From assembly GCA_020161365.1 (NCBI GenBank), contig JAIUNU010000004.1:62001-126000 (forward strand): a stretch of DNA of 64,000 nucleotides. Reading direction: 5' to 3'. Below are positions 1-9,131 of this stretch, one piece after another (the first letter of the stretch is position 1; each line of letters opens with the position of its first letter). The notes under the pieces are model-generated. The model searched no databases. It was not told the origin of the DNA and saw only the letters and a list, made by a program, of their open reading frames with translations. The position numbers and the translations under genes were made by a program. The DNA comes from Pseudomonadota bacterium (lineage in GTDB: Bacteria > Pseudomonadota > Alphaproteobacteria > Caulobacterales > Caulobacteraceae).

Positions 1-326
1 AAGCCCTGACCGGCGTCTCGGTCACGGTTTCGGAAGTGCGGATGAGCCCCGACCTGAAGCACGCCATTTGCTTCGTCGAGCCGCTGGGCGCCGGCCTGAC
101 CGGCGAAGACACCACCGAGGTGATCAAGGGCCTGAACCGGGTTTCGAAGTTCCTGCGCGGACGTCTGGGCCGCAGCATCGACATGAAGTTCACGCCGGAC
201 CTGAAGTTCATCCACGACGAAAGCTTCGGCACGGCCGCCTATATGGACAAGCTGTTCCTGGATCCGCGCGTCCAGCAGGACACCCGCCGCCTGTCCGACG
301 TGGTCGACGACGAAGACGAGGCCTGA
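1..326 (+). CDS. rbfA: Ribosome-binding factor A, C-terminal part (5' end outside window)
   Basis: RbfA binds the 30S subunit late in assembly and helps mature the 5' end of 16S rRNA. The frame is open from base 3 and reads [21 protein letters not shown], with the family's short KH-like fold signature, followed by [20 protein letters not shown] and HDESFG, which are typical of the RbfA C-terminal half. It ends in an acidic tail (DVVDDEDEA). The stop lies two bases before the truB ATG, and the rbfA-truB-rpsO-pnp order is the common bacterial arrangement. The start and the N-terminal third are missing from the window. Confidence 0.93.
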   Translation, partial: ALTGVSVTVSEVRMSPDLKHAICFVEPLGAGLTGEDTTEVIKGLNRVSKFLRGRLGRSIDMKFTPDLKFIHDESFGTAAYMDKLFLDPRVQQDTRRLSDVVDDEDEA

Positions 327-328
327 GC

Positions 329-1261
329 ATGGCTCGCCGCAAGAAGGGCGACGCCGTATCGGGCTGGCTGTGCCTGGACAAGCCCTACGACCTGACCTCG
401 ACCACCGCCGTTTCCCGCGTGCGGCGGGCGTTCAACGCCCAGAAGGGCGGTCACGCCGGCACCCTTGACCCGCTGGCGACCGGCATCCTTCCGATAGCGC
501 TGGGCGAAGCGACCAAGACCGTGCCGTTCCTGATGGACGCCGACAAGGCCTATCGCTTCACCATCGCCTGGGGCCGCGACACAACGACGCTGGACCGCGA
601 AGGCGAGACCACCGCGACCTCGGACGAGCGCCCGACCCGAGAAGCCGTCGAGGCCGTGCTGCCCGCCTTCATCGGCGAGGTCGATCAGGTTCCGCCGAAC
701 TTCTCGGCCATCAAGGTCGACGGCGAGCGGGCCTATGACCTGGCGCGCGACGGCGTGGAGTTCGAGCTGCCGACCCGGAAAGTCAGCATTTTCGACCTAA
801 AGGTCGTGGATCAGCCGGACGCCGATCACGTGACGCTCACAATGGAATGCGGCAAGGGCACCTATGTCCGCGCCGTGGTCCGGGATCTGGCCAAAGCGCT
901 GGGAACCTGCGGGCACGTGGCCGACCTTCGCCGCACGCGGGTAGGCGGCTTCTCCGAGGCCTCGGCGATAGCGCTGGAAACTCTGGAGAATTTGAGCTAT
1001 GAGGCCCGGCTGTCGGAGGCATTGCTTCCGGTCGAGACCGCGCTGGACGACATCCCGGCGTTGGCCGTGACCGATGAAGACGCCTTCCGGCTTGCACAGG
1101 GACGCGCCATCGTCCTGCTTCCGCGTCAGGTGGAAACGTTGAAAGCCGAGCTTCCGCCCGGCGATCGCACCGTTTCCGCCATGTCCGGCGACAGGTTGGT
1201 GGCCCTGTGCGAGATGCGCGCTGGGAAGCTCAATCCCGTGCGGGTCTTCCAACTCACCTGA
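329..1261 (+). CDS. truB: tRNA pseudouridine(55) synthase TruB
   Basis: TruB isomerises U55 in the T-loop of tRNAs. The 310-residue protein shows the catalytic motif [20 protein letters not shown], where the Asp is the nucleophile, and the RAYDLAR and [12 protein letters not shown] motifs of the family. A C-terminal extension of about 60 residues follows the core. The frame is open further upstream, but the ATG two bases after the rbfA stop gives the family N-terminus (SGWLCLDKP), so I chose it. It is probably co-transcribed with rbfA and rpsO. Confidence 0.96.
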   Translation: MARRKKGDAVSGWLCLDKPYDLTSTTAVSRVRRAFNAQKGGHAGTLDPLATGILPIALGEATKTVPFLMDADKAYRFTIAWGRDTTTLDREGETTATSDERPTREAVEAVLPAFIGEVDQVPPNFSAIKVDGERAYDLARDGVEFELPTRKVSIFDLKVVDQPDADHVTLTMECGKGTYVRAVVRDLAKALGTCGHVADLRRTRVGGFSEASAIALETLENLSYEARLSEALLPVETALDDIPALAVTDEDAFRLAQGRAIVLLPRQVETLKAELPPGDRTVSAMSGDRLVALCEMRAGKLNPVRVFQLT

Positions 1262-1275
1262 GCGGAGACAACCCG

Positions 1276-1545
1276 ATGTCGATCACTATCGAGCGCAAGG
1301 CCGCTCTCATCGCCGAACACGCCCGCGGCGCGGGTGACACCGGCAGCGCTGAAGTCCAGGTCGCGATCCTCTCGGAACGCATCTCGAACCTGACCGAGCA
1401 CTTCAAGACGCACAAGAAGGACAACCACAGCCGTCGTGGCCTGCTGAAGCTGGTTTCCCAGCGTCGCCGGCTCCTCGACCACCTGAAGAAGTCCGACGCC
1501 GGTCGCTATCAGTCCCTGATCGAAAAGCTGGGTCTGCGTCGCTAA
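1276..1545 (+). CDS. rpsO: 30S ribosomal protein S15
   Basis: S15 binds the central domain of 16S rRNA and is a primary assembly protein of the 30S platform. The product is 89 residues, the normal length, and ends in [10 protein letters not shown]. It contains the conserved [19 protein letters not shown] and [14 protein letters not shown] blocks. The ATG at 1276 follows a purine-rich GCGGAGA ribosome-binding site. The gene starts 14 bases after truB and is followed by a strong hairpin and then pnp, the classical rpsO-pnp pair. Confidence 0.97.
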   Translation: MSITIERKAALIAEHARGAGDTGSAEVQVAILSERISNLTEHFKTHKKDNHSRRGLLKLVSQRRRLLDHLKKSDAGRYQSLIEKLGLRR

Positions 1546-1553
1546 GGCATCAA

Positions 1554-1587
1554 GATCCGCCGCCCCGCCTAGGCAGGGCGGCGGATC
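1554..1587 (+). terminator. Hairpin after rpsO (terminator or processing site)
   Basis: Two 16-base arms (1554-1569 and 1572-1587) pair with one mismatch around a two-base loop. The T-run that should follow is weak (GCGTATTTG). It may be a partial terminator or an RNase III-type processing hairpin in the rpsO-pnp interval. Confidence 0.6.
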
Positions 1588-1792
1588 GCGTATTTGGGAC
1601 CCGGCGGCCGAGACAGGCCGTACGCCAGGTTCCGTGGGACGCCCGCTCCAACCGGGTCGTTCCTCTGTCCGAGGGTTCACGTCCTCAAACCCGCCTGTCA
1701 CACTGGATGAGGATCATCGGGCCGGCTTCCGTTAGCCGTCCGCCCCTGTCCGCCCCGACGGGAATCCGCCCGCGGGAACCGAAAGAAGAAAA
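1588..1792 (+). other. pnp leader region
   Basis: This non-coding stretch of about 200 bases separates the rpsO hairpin from the pnp ATG. A GAAAGAAGAAAA purine-rich ribosome-binding region ends it. In other proteobacteria the pnp leader mediates autoregulation by RNase III and PNPase. I see no distinct second hairpin that proves this here. Confidence 0.35.
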
Positions 1793-3931
1793 ATGTTCGA
1801 TATCAAACGCAAGACGATCGAGTGGGGCGGCAAGACGCTGGTCCTCGAAACCGGTCGCATCGCCCGTCAGGCCGACGGCGCCGTTCTGGCCACCATGGGC
1901 GAAACCGTCGTCCTGGCCACCGCCGTGTTCGCCAAGAGCCAAAAGCCGGGCCAAGACTTCTTCCCGCTGACGGTCAACTATCAGGAAAAGACCTTCGCGG
2001 CCGGCAAGATCCCCGGCGGCTTCTTCAAGCGCGAAGGCCGTCCGTCGGAAAAGGAGACCCTGGTCTCCCGCCTGATCGACCGTCCGATCCGTCCGCTGTT
2101 CGTCAAGGGCTTCAAGAACGAAGTCCAGGTCGTCGTCACCGTGCTGCAGCACGACCTTGAGAACGATCCCGACATCCTGGGCATGGTCGCCGCCTCGGCC
2201 GCCCTGACCCTGTCGGGCGCCCCGTTCATGGGCCCGATCGGCGCCGCCCGCGTCGGCTGGATCAATGACCAGTACGTGCTGAACCCGACGCTCGACGAGC
2301 AGAAGGAAAGCAAGATGGACCTCGTCGTGGCCGGCACCGCCGACGCCGTGATGATGGTGGAATCGGAAATCCAGGAGCTCTCGGAAGAGATCGTGCTGGG
2401 CGGCGTCAACTTCGCCCACCAGCAGATGCAGCAAGTGATCGACGCGATCATCGAGCTGGCCGAGCACGCCGCCAAGGAGCCCTTCGCGTTCGAGCCGGAA
2501 GACACCGACGCGATCAAGGCCAAGATGAAGGACCTGGTGGGCGCCGACATCGCCGCCGCCTACAAGATCCAGAAGAAGCAAGACCGCTACGAAGCGGTCG
2601 GCGCCGCCAAGAAGAAGGCCGTCGCGGCTCTGGGCCTGTCGGACGAGAACCCGACCGGCTACGACCCGCTGAAGCTGGGCGCGATCTTCAAGGAACTGGA
2701 AGCCGACGTCGTGCGTCGCGGCATCCTGGACACCGGCCTGCGCATCGACGGCCGTGACGTCCGCACCGTCCGTCCGATCCTGGGCGAAGTCGGCATCCTG
2801 CCGCGCACCCACGGTTCGGCCCTGTTCACCCGCGGCGAGACCCAGGCGATCGTGGTCGCCACCCTGGGCACCGGCGACGACGAGCAGTTCATCGACGCCC
2901 TGGAAGGCACCTACAAGGAATCCTTCCTGCTCCACTACAACTTCCCGCCCTACTCGGTCGGTGAGACGGGCCGCATGGGTTCGCCGGGCCGTCGCGAGAT
3001 CGGTCACGGCAAGCTGGCCTGGCGCGCCCTGCGCCCGATGCTGCCGAGCAAGGAAGACTTCCCCTACACGATCCGCCTGGTCTCGGAGATCACCGAGTCG
3101 AACGGTTCGTCCTCGATGGCCACAGTCTGCGGTTCGTCGCTGGCCATGATGGACGCCGGCGTGCCGCTGGTCCGTCCGGTCTCGGGCATCGCCATGGGCC
3201 TGATCCTGGAAAAGGACGGCTTCGCGGTTCTGTCGGACATCCTGGGTGACGAAGATCACCTGGGCGACATGGACTTCAAGGTCGCCGGCACCAGCGAAGG
3301 CCTGACCTCGCTGCAGATGGACATCAAGATCGCCGGCATCACGCCCGCGATCATGGAGCAGGCCCTGGCTCAGGCCAAGGAAGGCCGCGCGCACATCCTG
3401 GGCGAAATGAACAAGGCCATGGACGCGCCGCGCGCCGACGTGGGCGACTTCGCGCCGAAGATCGAGACGATCAACATCCCGACGGACAAGATCCGTGAAG
3501 TGATCGGTTCGGGCGGCAAGGTGATCCGCGAGATCGTCGCCACCACCGGCGCCAAGGTCGACATCAACGACGACGGCGTGGTCAAGGTCTCGGCCTCGGA
3601 CGGCGCCAAGATCAAGGCCGCGATCGACTGGATCAAGTCGATCACCGACGAAGCGGAAGTCGGCAAGATCTATGACGGCAAGGTCGTGAAGGTCGTCGAC
3701 TTCGGCGCCTTCGTGAACTTCTTCGGCGCCAAGGACGGCCTCGTCCACGTCAGCCAGATCAGCAATGAACGCGTCGCCAAGCCGTCGGACGTGCTGAAGG
3801 AAGGCCAGATGGTCAAGGTGAAGCTCCTGGGCTTCGACGACCGCGGCAAGACCAAGCTGTCGATGAAGGTCGTCGATCAGGAAACCGGCGAAGACCTGAG
3901 CAAGAAGGAAGCGGCGGCCGAAGAAGCGTAA
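1793..3931 (+). CDS. pnp: Polyribonucleotide nucleotidyltransferase (PNPase)
   Basis: PNPase degrades RNA 3' to 5' by phosphorolysis and is a degradosome component in Caulobacter. The 712-residue protein has two RNase PH cores (about 10-220 and 310-530), joined by an alpha-helical domain. A KH domain follows ([22 protein letters not shown]), then a C-terminal S1 domain starting [18 protein letters not shown]. The [12 protein letters not shown] motif of the first core and [21 protein letters not shown] of the second are intact. Length is standard, and a terminator follows. Confidence 0.98.
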   Translation: MFDIKRKTIEWGGKTLVLETGRIARQADGAVLATMGETVVLATAVFAKSQKPGQDFFPLTVNYQEKTFAAGKIPGGFFKREGRPSEKETLVSRLIDRPIRPLFVKGFKNEVQVVVTVLQHDLENDPDILGMVAASAALTLSGAPFMGPIGAARVGWINDQYVLNPTLDEQKESKMDLVVAGTADAVMMVESEIQELSEEIVLGGVNFAHQQMQQVIDAIIELAEHAAKEPFAFEPEDTDAIKAKMKDLVGADIAAAYKIQKKQDRYEAVGAAKKKAVAALGLSDENPTGYDPLKLGAIFKELEADVVRRGILDTGLRIDGRDVRTVRPILGEVGILPRTHGSALFTRGETQAIVVATLGTGDDEQFIDALEGTYKESFLLHYNFPPYSVGETGRMGSPGRREIGHGKLAWRALRPMLPSKEDFPYTIRLVSEITESNGSSSMATVCGSSLAMMDAGVPLVRPVSGIAMGLILEKDGFAVLSDILGDEDHLGDMDFKVAGTSEGLTSLQMDIKIAGITPAIMEQALAQAKEGRAHILGEMNKAMDAPRADVGDFAPKIETINIPTDKIREVIGSGGKVIREIVATTGAKVDINDDGVVKVSASDGAKIKAAIDWIKSITDEAEVGKIYDGKVVKVVDFGAFVNFFGAKDGLVHVSQISNERVAKPSDVLKEGQMVKVKLLGFDDRGKTKLSMKVVDQETGEDLSKKEAAAEEA

Positions 3932-3964
3932 GCGTCTTCAGCTTCCCATTCCGGACGCTAACAG

Positions 3965-3999
3965 GCGGGCGGCTCCGAAAGGGGCCGCCCGCTTTGCGT
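3965..3999 (+). terminator. Rho-independent terminator after pnp
   Basis: A 12-bp GC stem (GCGGGCGGCTCC / GGGGCCGCCCGC, one G-U pair) closes on a GAAA tetraloop and is followed by TTTGCGTTTT. Confidence 0.85.
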
Positions 4000-4054
4000 T
4001 TTGGAGCCGTCGCGGGCGCCCAGCGTTACGCTCCGCAGCAGGGAGAAGCAGGGC

Positions 4055-4957
4055 ATGATCCGCCGCGCCGCTGGACGCCAAGTATACCGGAGGCCACGCG
4101 GCTTGACACTCTTAGTCTCTTCTCCGATCCGACGACTTCTGGCTGCGCGGCTCAGCCTAGCCACGGCCCTGCAGTGGGCGGCGCGGATCGGCTACGCGGC
4201 GCGGGGCGCGGTGTATGTGGGGTTGGGCGCGATCGCCTTGCTGGCAGCCCTGGACCTGACCCCCAAGGCCAAGGGCGCGCGCGGCGTTCTGGAGACCTGG
4301 GCGGCCTGGCCCTTGGGGGGCGTGCTGATCGCGCTCATCGCTAGCGGCCTGGTCGGCTTCGCCGTGTGGCGCTTTGTACAGGCGTTGTTCGACGCCGATC
4401 GCCATGGCGCGACGCTAAAGGGTTGGGCGGTGCGCGCGGGCCAGGCGTTGAGCGGCGCGGTCTACGGCAGCCTGGCTTGGTCGGCGCTGGAGCTGCTGGA
4501 CGTCTTCGAAGATGTCGGTGAAGCGGACGAGACCCAGAGCGCCCACCAATATGCAGAGGCGATCCTTGCCTGGCCAAGTGGCGATCGACTGCTGATCGCG
4601 GCCGGCCTGATCGTTCTGGGTTTTGGAATCGGCAATGTGGCCCAGGGCCTGATGCAGGACTTCGCCAAGCGCCTGTCCTGCGACGCGGAGACCTGTGCGC
4701 GGATCGTCCCTCTGGCCAAGGTCGGCTATGCGGCGCGGGGCCTGGCCACCTTGCCGCTGGGCGCGTTCTTGATCGTGGCGGGGCTTGAAGTGCGTGCGAG
4801 CCAGGCCCGGAGCTGGGGCGACGCCCTCCAGGTGGTCGAGCAACAGCCGGCTGGCGGCTGGATTCTGGCCATGGTCGCCGCCGGACTCGTCGCGTTCGGC
4901 CTCTTTGGTTTCGCGGAAGCGTTCTTCCGCCGCATCCGCCCGCCCGAGGCGCTTTGA
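4055..4957 (+). CDS. DUF1206 family integral membrane protein
   Basis: Function unknown. The 300-residue protein is built from three similar segments of two hydrophobic helices each, the DUF1206 repeat. The repeat openings are visible as ARIGYAARGAVYVGLGAIALL, GQALSGAVYGSLAWSALELL and KVGYAARGLATLPLGAFLIV, which suggests six membrane spans. An Arg/Lys-rich N-terminal tail should be cytoplasmic. The frame continues upstream to a TTG at 4001, but the ATG at 4055 has a GGGAGA ribosome-binding site, so I prefer it. It stands alone between the pnp terminator and a convergent RNase gene. Confidence 0.8.
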   Translation: MIRRAAGRQVYRRPRGLTLLVSSPIRRLLAARLSLATALQWAARIGYAARGAVYVGLGAIALLAALDLTPKAKGARGVLETWAAWPLGGVLIALIASGLVGFAVWRFVQALFDADRHGATLKGWAVRAGQALSGAVYGSLAWSALELLDVFEDVGEADETQSAHQYAEAILAWPSGDRLLIAAGLIVLGFGIGNVAQGLMQDFAKRLSCDAETCARIVPLAKVGYAARGLATLPLGAFLIVAGLEVRASQARSWGDALQVVEQQPAGGWILAMVAAGLVAFGLFGFAEAFFRRIRPPEAL

Positions 4958-5668
4958 TCAGCCTCTGGGCGTGACGCGCACCACGGCGGCGTCCGGCGCG
5001 CCGTTGCCGCCCCGGCAGGCCGCCAGCCTGTACTTCAGGTCCATGCAGACCCACACCTCAGTCAGGCGGCCCTGCTTGACGCGGACGTTCAGGCCCTCGC
5101 GGGTCATGCCCCGATTATGCTGGATAAAGGCCTCCCGGATCTCCCCGGCGGTCATGGTTTCGTCAGTCCCCGGATCCAGGTCGGGAACGTTCAGCCGCTC
5201 ACGGATCTGTCGCGCCTTCTTGAAGTAAGCCTCCGGCGTCTTCCAGTTGCAGGTCCCGTGCGCCTGCCATTCGTGCTGCAGCAGCCACGGCGACGGCGTC
5301 ATGCACAGATTGGCCTTCACCGTCTTGACCCGCATCGGCGGGCTTGAGCGGCAGTAGCGAGGATGCACCTTGTCCGGCCCGTTGGGCCAAAGCCCATGGA
5401 CCGTGAAGCCGAAACGATTGGTCTCGCACTGGATCGCCTTGTCAGACTCCGGGATCCCGGCGCGGCACGCCTCGGGCGACCAGTAGAGCGCCAGCAGATA
5501 GGCCGCGATCGGCACATCGGGGTGGATCTCGTCCGGCGGCGGGATTTCGGTCGGCGCGGGCGCGACCTCCTTGGGCACGGCGCACGCCTTGATGCTGGAG
5601 GCTTCTGCGATGGTAGCGGCCGTGAGGCCGATGGCCGCGGCTAGGAGGGTGGCGAGGGCGGTCTTCAT
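4958..5668 (-). CDS. Secreted ribonuclease T2 family protein
   Basis: RNase T2 enzymes cleave single-stranded RNA through a 2',3'-cyclic phosphate. Both catalytic segments are present: CAS1 as FTVHGLWPNG and CAS2 as HEWQAHGTC. Each supplies a catalytic His, with Glu and Lys/His nearby. A signal peptide (MKTALATLLAAAIGLTAATIAEA) directs it to the periplasm or outside. Several Cys residues could form disulfides. The 236-residue length fits bacterial members. Its stop abuts that of the DUF1206 gene, with which it converges. A role in RNA scavenging is inferred. Confidence 0.9.
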   Translation of the reverse strand: MKTALATLLAAAIGLTAATIAEASSIKACAVPKEVAPAPTEIPPPDEIHPDVPIAAYLLALYWSPEACRAGIPESDKAIQCETNRFGFTVHGLWPNGPDKVHPRYCRSSPPMRVKTVKANLCMTPSPWLLQHEWQAHGTCNWKTPEAYFKKARQIRERLNVPDLDPGTDETMTAGEIREAFIQHNRGMTREGLNVRVKQGRLTEVWVCMDLKYRLAACRGGNGAPDAAVVRVTPRG

Positions 5669-5778
5669 CGGCGACTCCAGAGAACGCCTTGGATAGGCCC
5701 GCCGCGCGGCCAGGGCGTCAAGCCCGCCGTCAGCGCCGCGCTTACACGCCAGTCGGGCGACCTGAAAGATCGATCGTT

Positions 5779-5803
5779 GTTATTGCGAATAATTATCATT
5801 GCG
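5779..5803 (+). promoter_or_regulatory. Fur-box-like operator upstream of TonB receptor
   Basis: The AT-rich stretch GCGAATAATTATCATTGC stands out in GC-rich surroundings. It resembles the Fur consensus (repeats of GATAAT/ATTATC) about 60-80 bases before the receptor start. It is probably the iron-responsive operator of the receptor gene. Confidence 0.6.
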
Positions 5804-5857
5804 GCGGCGCCACAACAAAGATAAGAACGCCTCGCAATTTCAGGAGGGGCGCGGTCG

Positions 5858-8200
5858 ATGGCGCTCCCTGGGGATAGGACCACCATGCGTAACCCGAACT
5901 TCGCCGGCGTCGTCAGCCGGCCCCGCCGCGCCTTGAGCATCGCCGCCGTCGCCGGTGTCGCGGGTCTCGGCCTCGCCCAAGCCGCCGTCGCTGGCCCCGA
6001 GGGCCCGGACAGCGCCGTCGCCACCGCCGACGACCGCTCTGTGTCCGCCGTGACGATCGACGCCAAGCGGGTCGCTGATCCTTCGTCGAGCAAGTTCACC
6101 GCGCCCCTGGTCGACACGCCCAAGTCGGTGACCGTGATCCCCGCCAAGATCATCGAGCAGACCGCCGCCACCTCGCTCGCCGACATCCTGCGCACCTCGC
6201 CCGGCATCACCTTCGGCGCGGGCGAGGGCGGACAGCCCCTGGCCGACCGTCCGTTCATCCGGGGTCAAAGCTCGGCCAACAACGTCTTCGTCGACGGCGT
6301 CCGCGACACCGGCGGCCAGGTCCGCGAAATCTTCAACCTGGAACAGGTCGAGGTCGTGAAGGGTCCGGACAGCGCCTACAGCGGTCGAGGCTCGGGCGGC
6401 GGCAGCATCAATCTGTCGTCAAAGACCCCGAAAGCCGACAGCTTCGCGCGCGGTTCGGTGGGTGTCGGCACGGACGCCTATCTCCGCGCGACCGCGGACC
6501 TCAACCACGCTCTGAACGACAGCGTCGCGGTCCGTCTCAACGTCCTGGCCACGCAAGGCGATACGCCGGGCCGCAAGTCGGTGGATTTCGATCGCTGGGG
6601 CGTCGCCCCCTCGCTGGCGATCGGCCTGAACGGCGACACCCAGCTGACCGCCAGCTACTACCACCTGGAGGGCGACCAGACGCCGGACTACGGCATTCCG
6701 CTGGTCACCAAGACGACGCAGCCGCGCACCGCCTCGGGCGTCCTGAACGTGGATCCTCGCAGCTTCTACGGCGTCGCAGCGCGCGATTACCAGAAGACCA
6801 AGTCGGATATCGCCACCTTCGCCATCGACCACCGCATCGACGATACGCTGAACCTGCGTCAGGTCGTCCGCTACTCCAAGTCGCTGAACGACTACATCGT
6901 CACCAACCCCGGCGACGGCGGCGCGGCGCAGTTCGTTCAGGGCCAGTGGTGGATGAAGCGCGGAACCAAGACCCGCTGGAACCCCACCGAGACCGTGGCC
7001 GCCGTCACCGATCTGCACGGCAAAAGGACGGTCTTTGGCCTTGAGCACAGCTTTGACATCGGCCTTGAGCTGAGCCGCGAGGAAAACCTCAACGCCACCT
7101 ATTCGACCTTCACCACCTCCGGCGCGGCTTGCCCGACCGGCTTCACGATCGCGGCCAACACCCTGGCGAGCCTTGGGGCCGGCGACTGCACCCTCGTCTA
7201 CAAGCCCAATGACAAGGACGCCTGGACCGGCGTGATCAATCGCGCCCCCGCCGCGCGCAACGTCGCCAAGACCACCGCTGTCTATGGTTTCGACACCATC
7301 AAGTTCAGCGACAAGGTGCTGTTGAACCTGGGCCTTCGTCACGACCGCTACGAGAGCCACGGCGTAGACGTAGCGACCACCCAGGCGAACGGCGTCTTCA
7401 CCTCGACGACCTACACGCCGCGCCGCGGGTCCTGGGAGTTCACCAACTACCAGTTGGGCCTGGTCTACAAGCCGACGGCCGCGTCCAGCCTGTACGTGTC
7501 GTATGGCACCGCCTCGACGCCGCCCGGCATCTCGGCCGGCGACCAGAACAGCAACACCGTTACGGGCACGGGAAACCTCGCGACGGCGCAACTGGAGCCG
7601 GAAGACAGCGAAAGCTTCGAGGCCGGCGCCAAGGCCAATGTCCTGAACAACACGCTGGCGCTGTCGGCGGCGGTGTTCAAGACCACCCGCAAGAACGCCC
7701 AGATCCAGATCGACGCCAACACCTACGCCCAGGTGGGCGAGGTCGAGGTGCAGGGTTTCGAGCTCGGCTTCTCGGGCAACATCACCCCGAAGTGGCAGGT
7801 GTTCGGCGGCTATACCTACATGGATAGCGAGCTGGTGCGCGGCGCCTATACCAGCGTCAACCAGGGCGACCCGCTGGCCAACACGCCCAAGCACAGCTTC
7901 TCCAGCTTCACGACCTACAAGGTGACCCGTCAGATCGCGCTCGGCGGCGGCGCCTATTATGTTTCCAAGAGCTTCGGCGGCAACCAGGGCGGCGCCGGCG
8001 GCGGGACCAACCGCATCTACGCCCCGTCCTACTGGCGCTATGACGCCTTCGCCTCGTGGGCGGTCAACGATCGGGTCGACCTGCAGCTCAATGTCCAGAA
8101 CCTGACGGACGAGCGCTACATCGCCCGGACCAACGGCGTGCACCATGCCGATCCGGCGCCGGGCCGCCAGGCGATCCTTACCGTCAACGTGAAGTACTGA
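5858..8200 (+). CDS. TonB-dependent siderophore receptor
   Basis: This is an outer-membrane beta-barrel that imports a ferric siderophore using TonB energy. After a signal peptide ending near AQAAVAG, the plug domain shows the TonB-box/plug pattern (DTPKSVTVIPAKIIEQ, LADILRTSPGITFGAGEGG, FIRGQSSANNVFVDGVRDTG, VEVVKGPDSAYSGRGSGGGSINL). The barrel ends in LNVQNLTDERYIARTN and a terminal aromatic residue, with the last strand AILTVNVKY. At 780 residues it is the usual size. The start at 5858 has AGGAGG ten bases upstream; 5885 (MRNPNFAG) is an alternative that gives a cleaner signal peptide. The Fur-like site and the following PiuC gene support iron uptake. The ligand cannot be told from sequence. 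Confidence 0.93.
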   Translation: MALPGDRTTMRNPNFAGVVSRPRRALSIAAVAGVAGLGLAQAAVAGPEGPDSAVATADDRSVSAVTIDAKRVADPSSSKFTAPLVDTPKSVTVIPAKIIEQTAATSLADILRTSPGITFGAGEGGQPLADRPFIRGQSSANNVFVDGVRDTGGQVREIFNLEQVEVVKGPDSAYSGRGSGGGSINLSSKTPKADSFARGSVGVGTDAYLRATADLNHALNDSVAVRLNVLATQGDTPGRKSVDFDRWGVAPSLAIGLNGDTQLTASYYHLEGDQTPDYGIPLVTKTTQPRTASGVLNVDPRSFYGVAARDYQKTKSDIATFAIDHRIDDTLNLRQVVRYSKSLNDYIVTNPGDGGAAQFVQGQWWMKRGTKTRWNPTETVAAVTDLHGKRTVFGLEHSFDIGLELSREENLNATYSTFTTSGAACPTGFTIAANTLASLGAGDCTLVYKPNDKDAWTGVINRAPAARNVAKTTAVYGFDTIKFSDKVLLNLGLRHDRYESHGVDVATTQANGVFTSTTYTPRRGSWEFTNYQLGLVYKPTAASSLYVSYGTASTPPGISAGDQNSNTVTGTGNLATAQLEPEDSESFEAGAKANVLNNTLALSAAVFKTTRKNAQIQIDANTYAQVGEVEVQGFELGFSGNITPKWQVFGGYTYMDSELVRGAYTSVNQGDPLANTPKHSFSSFTTYKVTRQIALGGGAYYVSKSFGGNQGGAGGGTNRIYAPSYWRYDAFASWAVNDRVDLQLNVQNLTDERYIARTNGVHHADPAPGRQAILTVNVKY

Positions 8201-8224
8201 CCTCCCCTCGAAGGACCTCACGCC

Positions 8225-8264
8225 AGCGCCCCGTCCGGTTTCAGTCCGGTCGGGGCGCTTTTTC
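8225..8264 (+). terminator. Rho-independent terminator after TonB receptor
   Basis: AGCGCCCCG and CGGGGCGCT form a 9-bp outer stem, with an inner CCGG/CCGG pairing, and are followed by TTTTTC. Confidence 0.8.
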
Positions 8265-8340
8265 ATTCAGGACCGGCGATGATCTGATCCGGATCAAAGG
8301 ATCGACAACGTCCGCCAGATAGGAATGGCTCGCAAATAGG

Positions 8341-9033
8341 ATGTCGCCGATGATGTTGCAGATCCCCGAGCTTCTGACCAAGGCCCAGGTCGCCGAGTGC
8401 CGCGCGATCCTCGACGCCGGACCGTGGGTCGACGGCAATGTCACCTCCGGCTTCCAGGCCGCCATGGCCAAGAACAACGAGCAGTTGCCGCAGGAGAGCG
8501 CGGAAGCGCGCCAAGTCGGAGCCCTCATTCTGCAGGCTCTGGAGGCCAATCGGCTATTCGTGGCGGCCGCCCTGCCCCAGACCATCCTTTCGCCGATGTT
8601 CAACCGCTATGGCGAAGGCATGGGTTTTCGAGACCATGTCGACAACGCCATTCGCCGCGATCCGGTTACGGGCCAGCGCCTGCGGACCGACCTGTCGTGC
8701 ACGCTCTTCCTGGCCGAGCCCGAGGACTATGACGGCGGCGAACTGGTGGTGAACGACCTCTATGGCGATCACGTCGTCAAGCTCGGCGCGGGCGACGCGA
8801 TCCTCTACCCCAGCACCAGCCTGCACCACGTCACACCCGTCACGCGCGGCGCCAGGATCGCCAGCTTCTTCTGGATTCAGAGCCTGATCCGCGACGACGC
8901 CAAGCGCACCCTGCTGCTGGACATGGACGTCGCCATCCAGCGCCTTTCGCGTCAAACCGAACCTGAAGACGAGGCGATCCTTTCGCTCACGGGCGTCTAT
9001 CATAACCTGCTGCGCCAGTGGGCCGAGGTTTGA
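8341..9033 (+). CDS. PKHD-type Fe(II)/2-oxoglutarate-dependent hydroxylase (PiuC/YbiX family)
   Basis: Members of this family commonly sit beside TonB-dependent siderophore receptors and are thought to modify or process siderophores. The double-stranded beta-helix metal ligands are visible as RDHVDN (HxD) and the later His in [12 protein letters not shown], whose Arg would bind 2-oxoglutarate. [13 protein letters not shown] and ASFFWIQS are family signatures. The length of 230 residues is typical. The start at 8341 follows AATAGG; the ATGs at 8350 and 8353 are alternatives. A terminator separates it from the receptor, so it probably has its own promoter. The substrate is unknown. Confidence 0.9.
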   Translation: MSPMMLQIPELLTKAQVAECRAILDAGPWVDGNVTSGFQAAMAKNNEQLPQESAEARQVGALILQALEANRLFVAAALPQTILSPMFNRYGEGMGFRDHVDNAIRRDPVTGQRLRTDLSCTLFLAEPEDYDGGELVVNDLYGDHVVKLGAGDAILYPSTSLHHVTPVTRGARIASFFWIQSLIRDDAKRTLLLDMDVAIQRLSRQTEPEDEAILSLTGVYHNLLRQWAEV

Positions 9034-9131
9034 GGCGCGCCCGGGTATCACGTTCGCAGAACGTGGATACGTCTCGAAAACCATAAGTTTACGGTTGCGC
9101 CCCAACATCCGCCCAACTTTCTGGAGATCGG

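Noticed and set aside
8300..8340. Second Fur box upstream of the PiuC-type gene
   Set aside because: AATGGCTCGCAAAT has only partial similarity and no symmetric ATTATC units.
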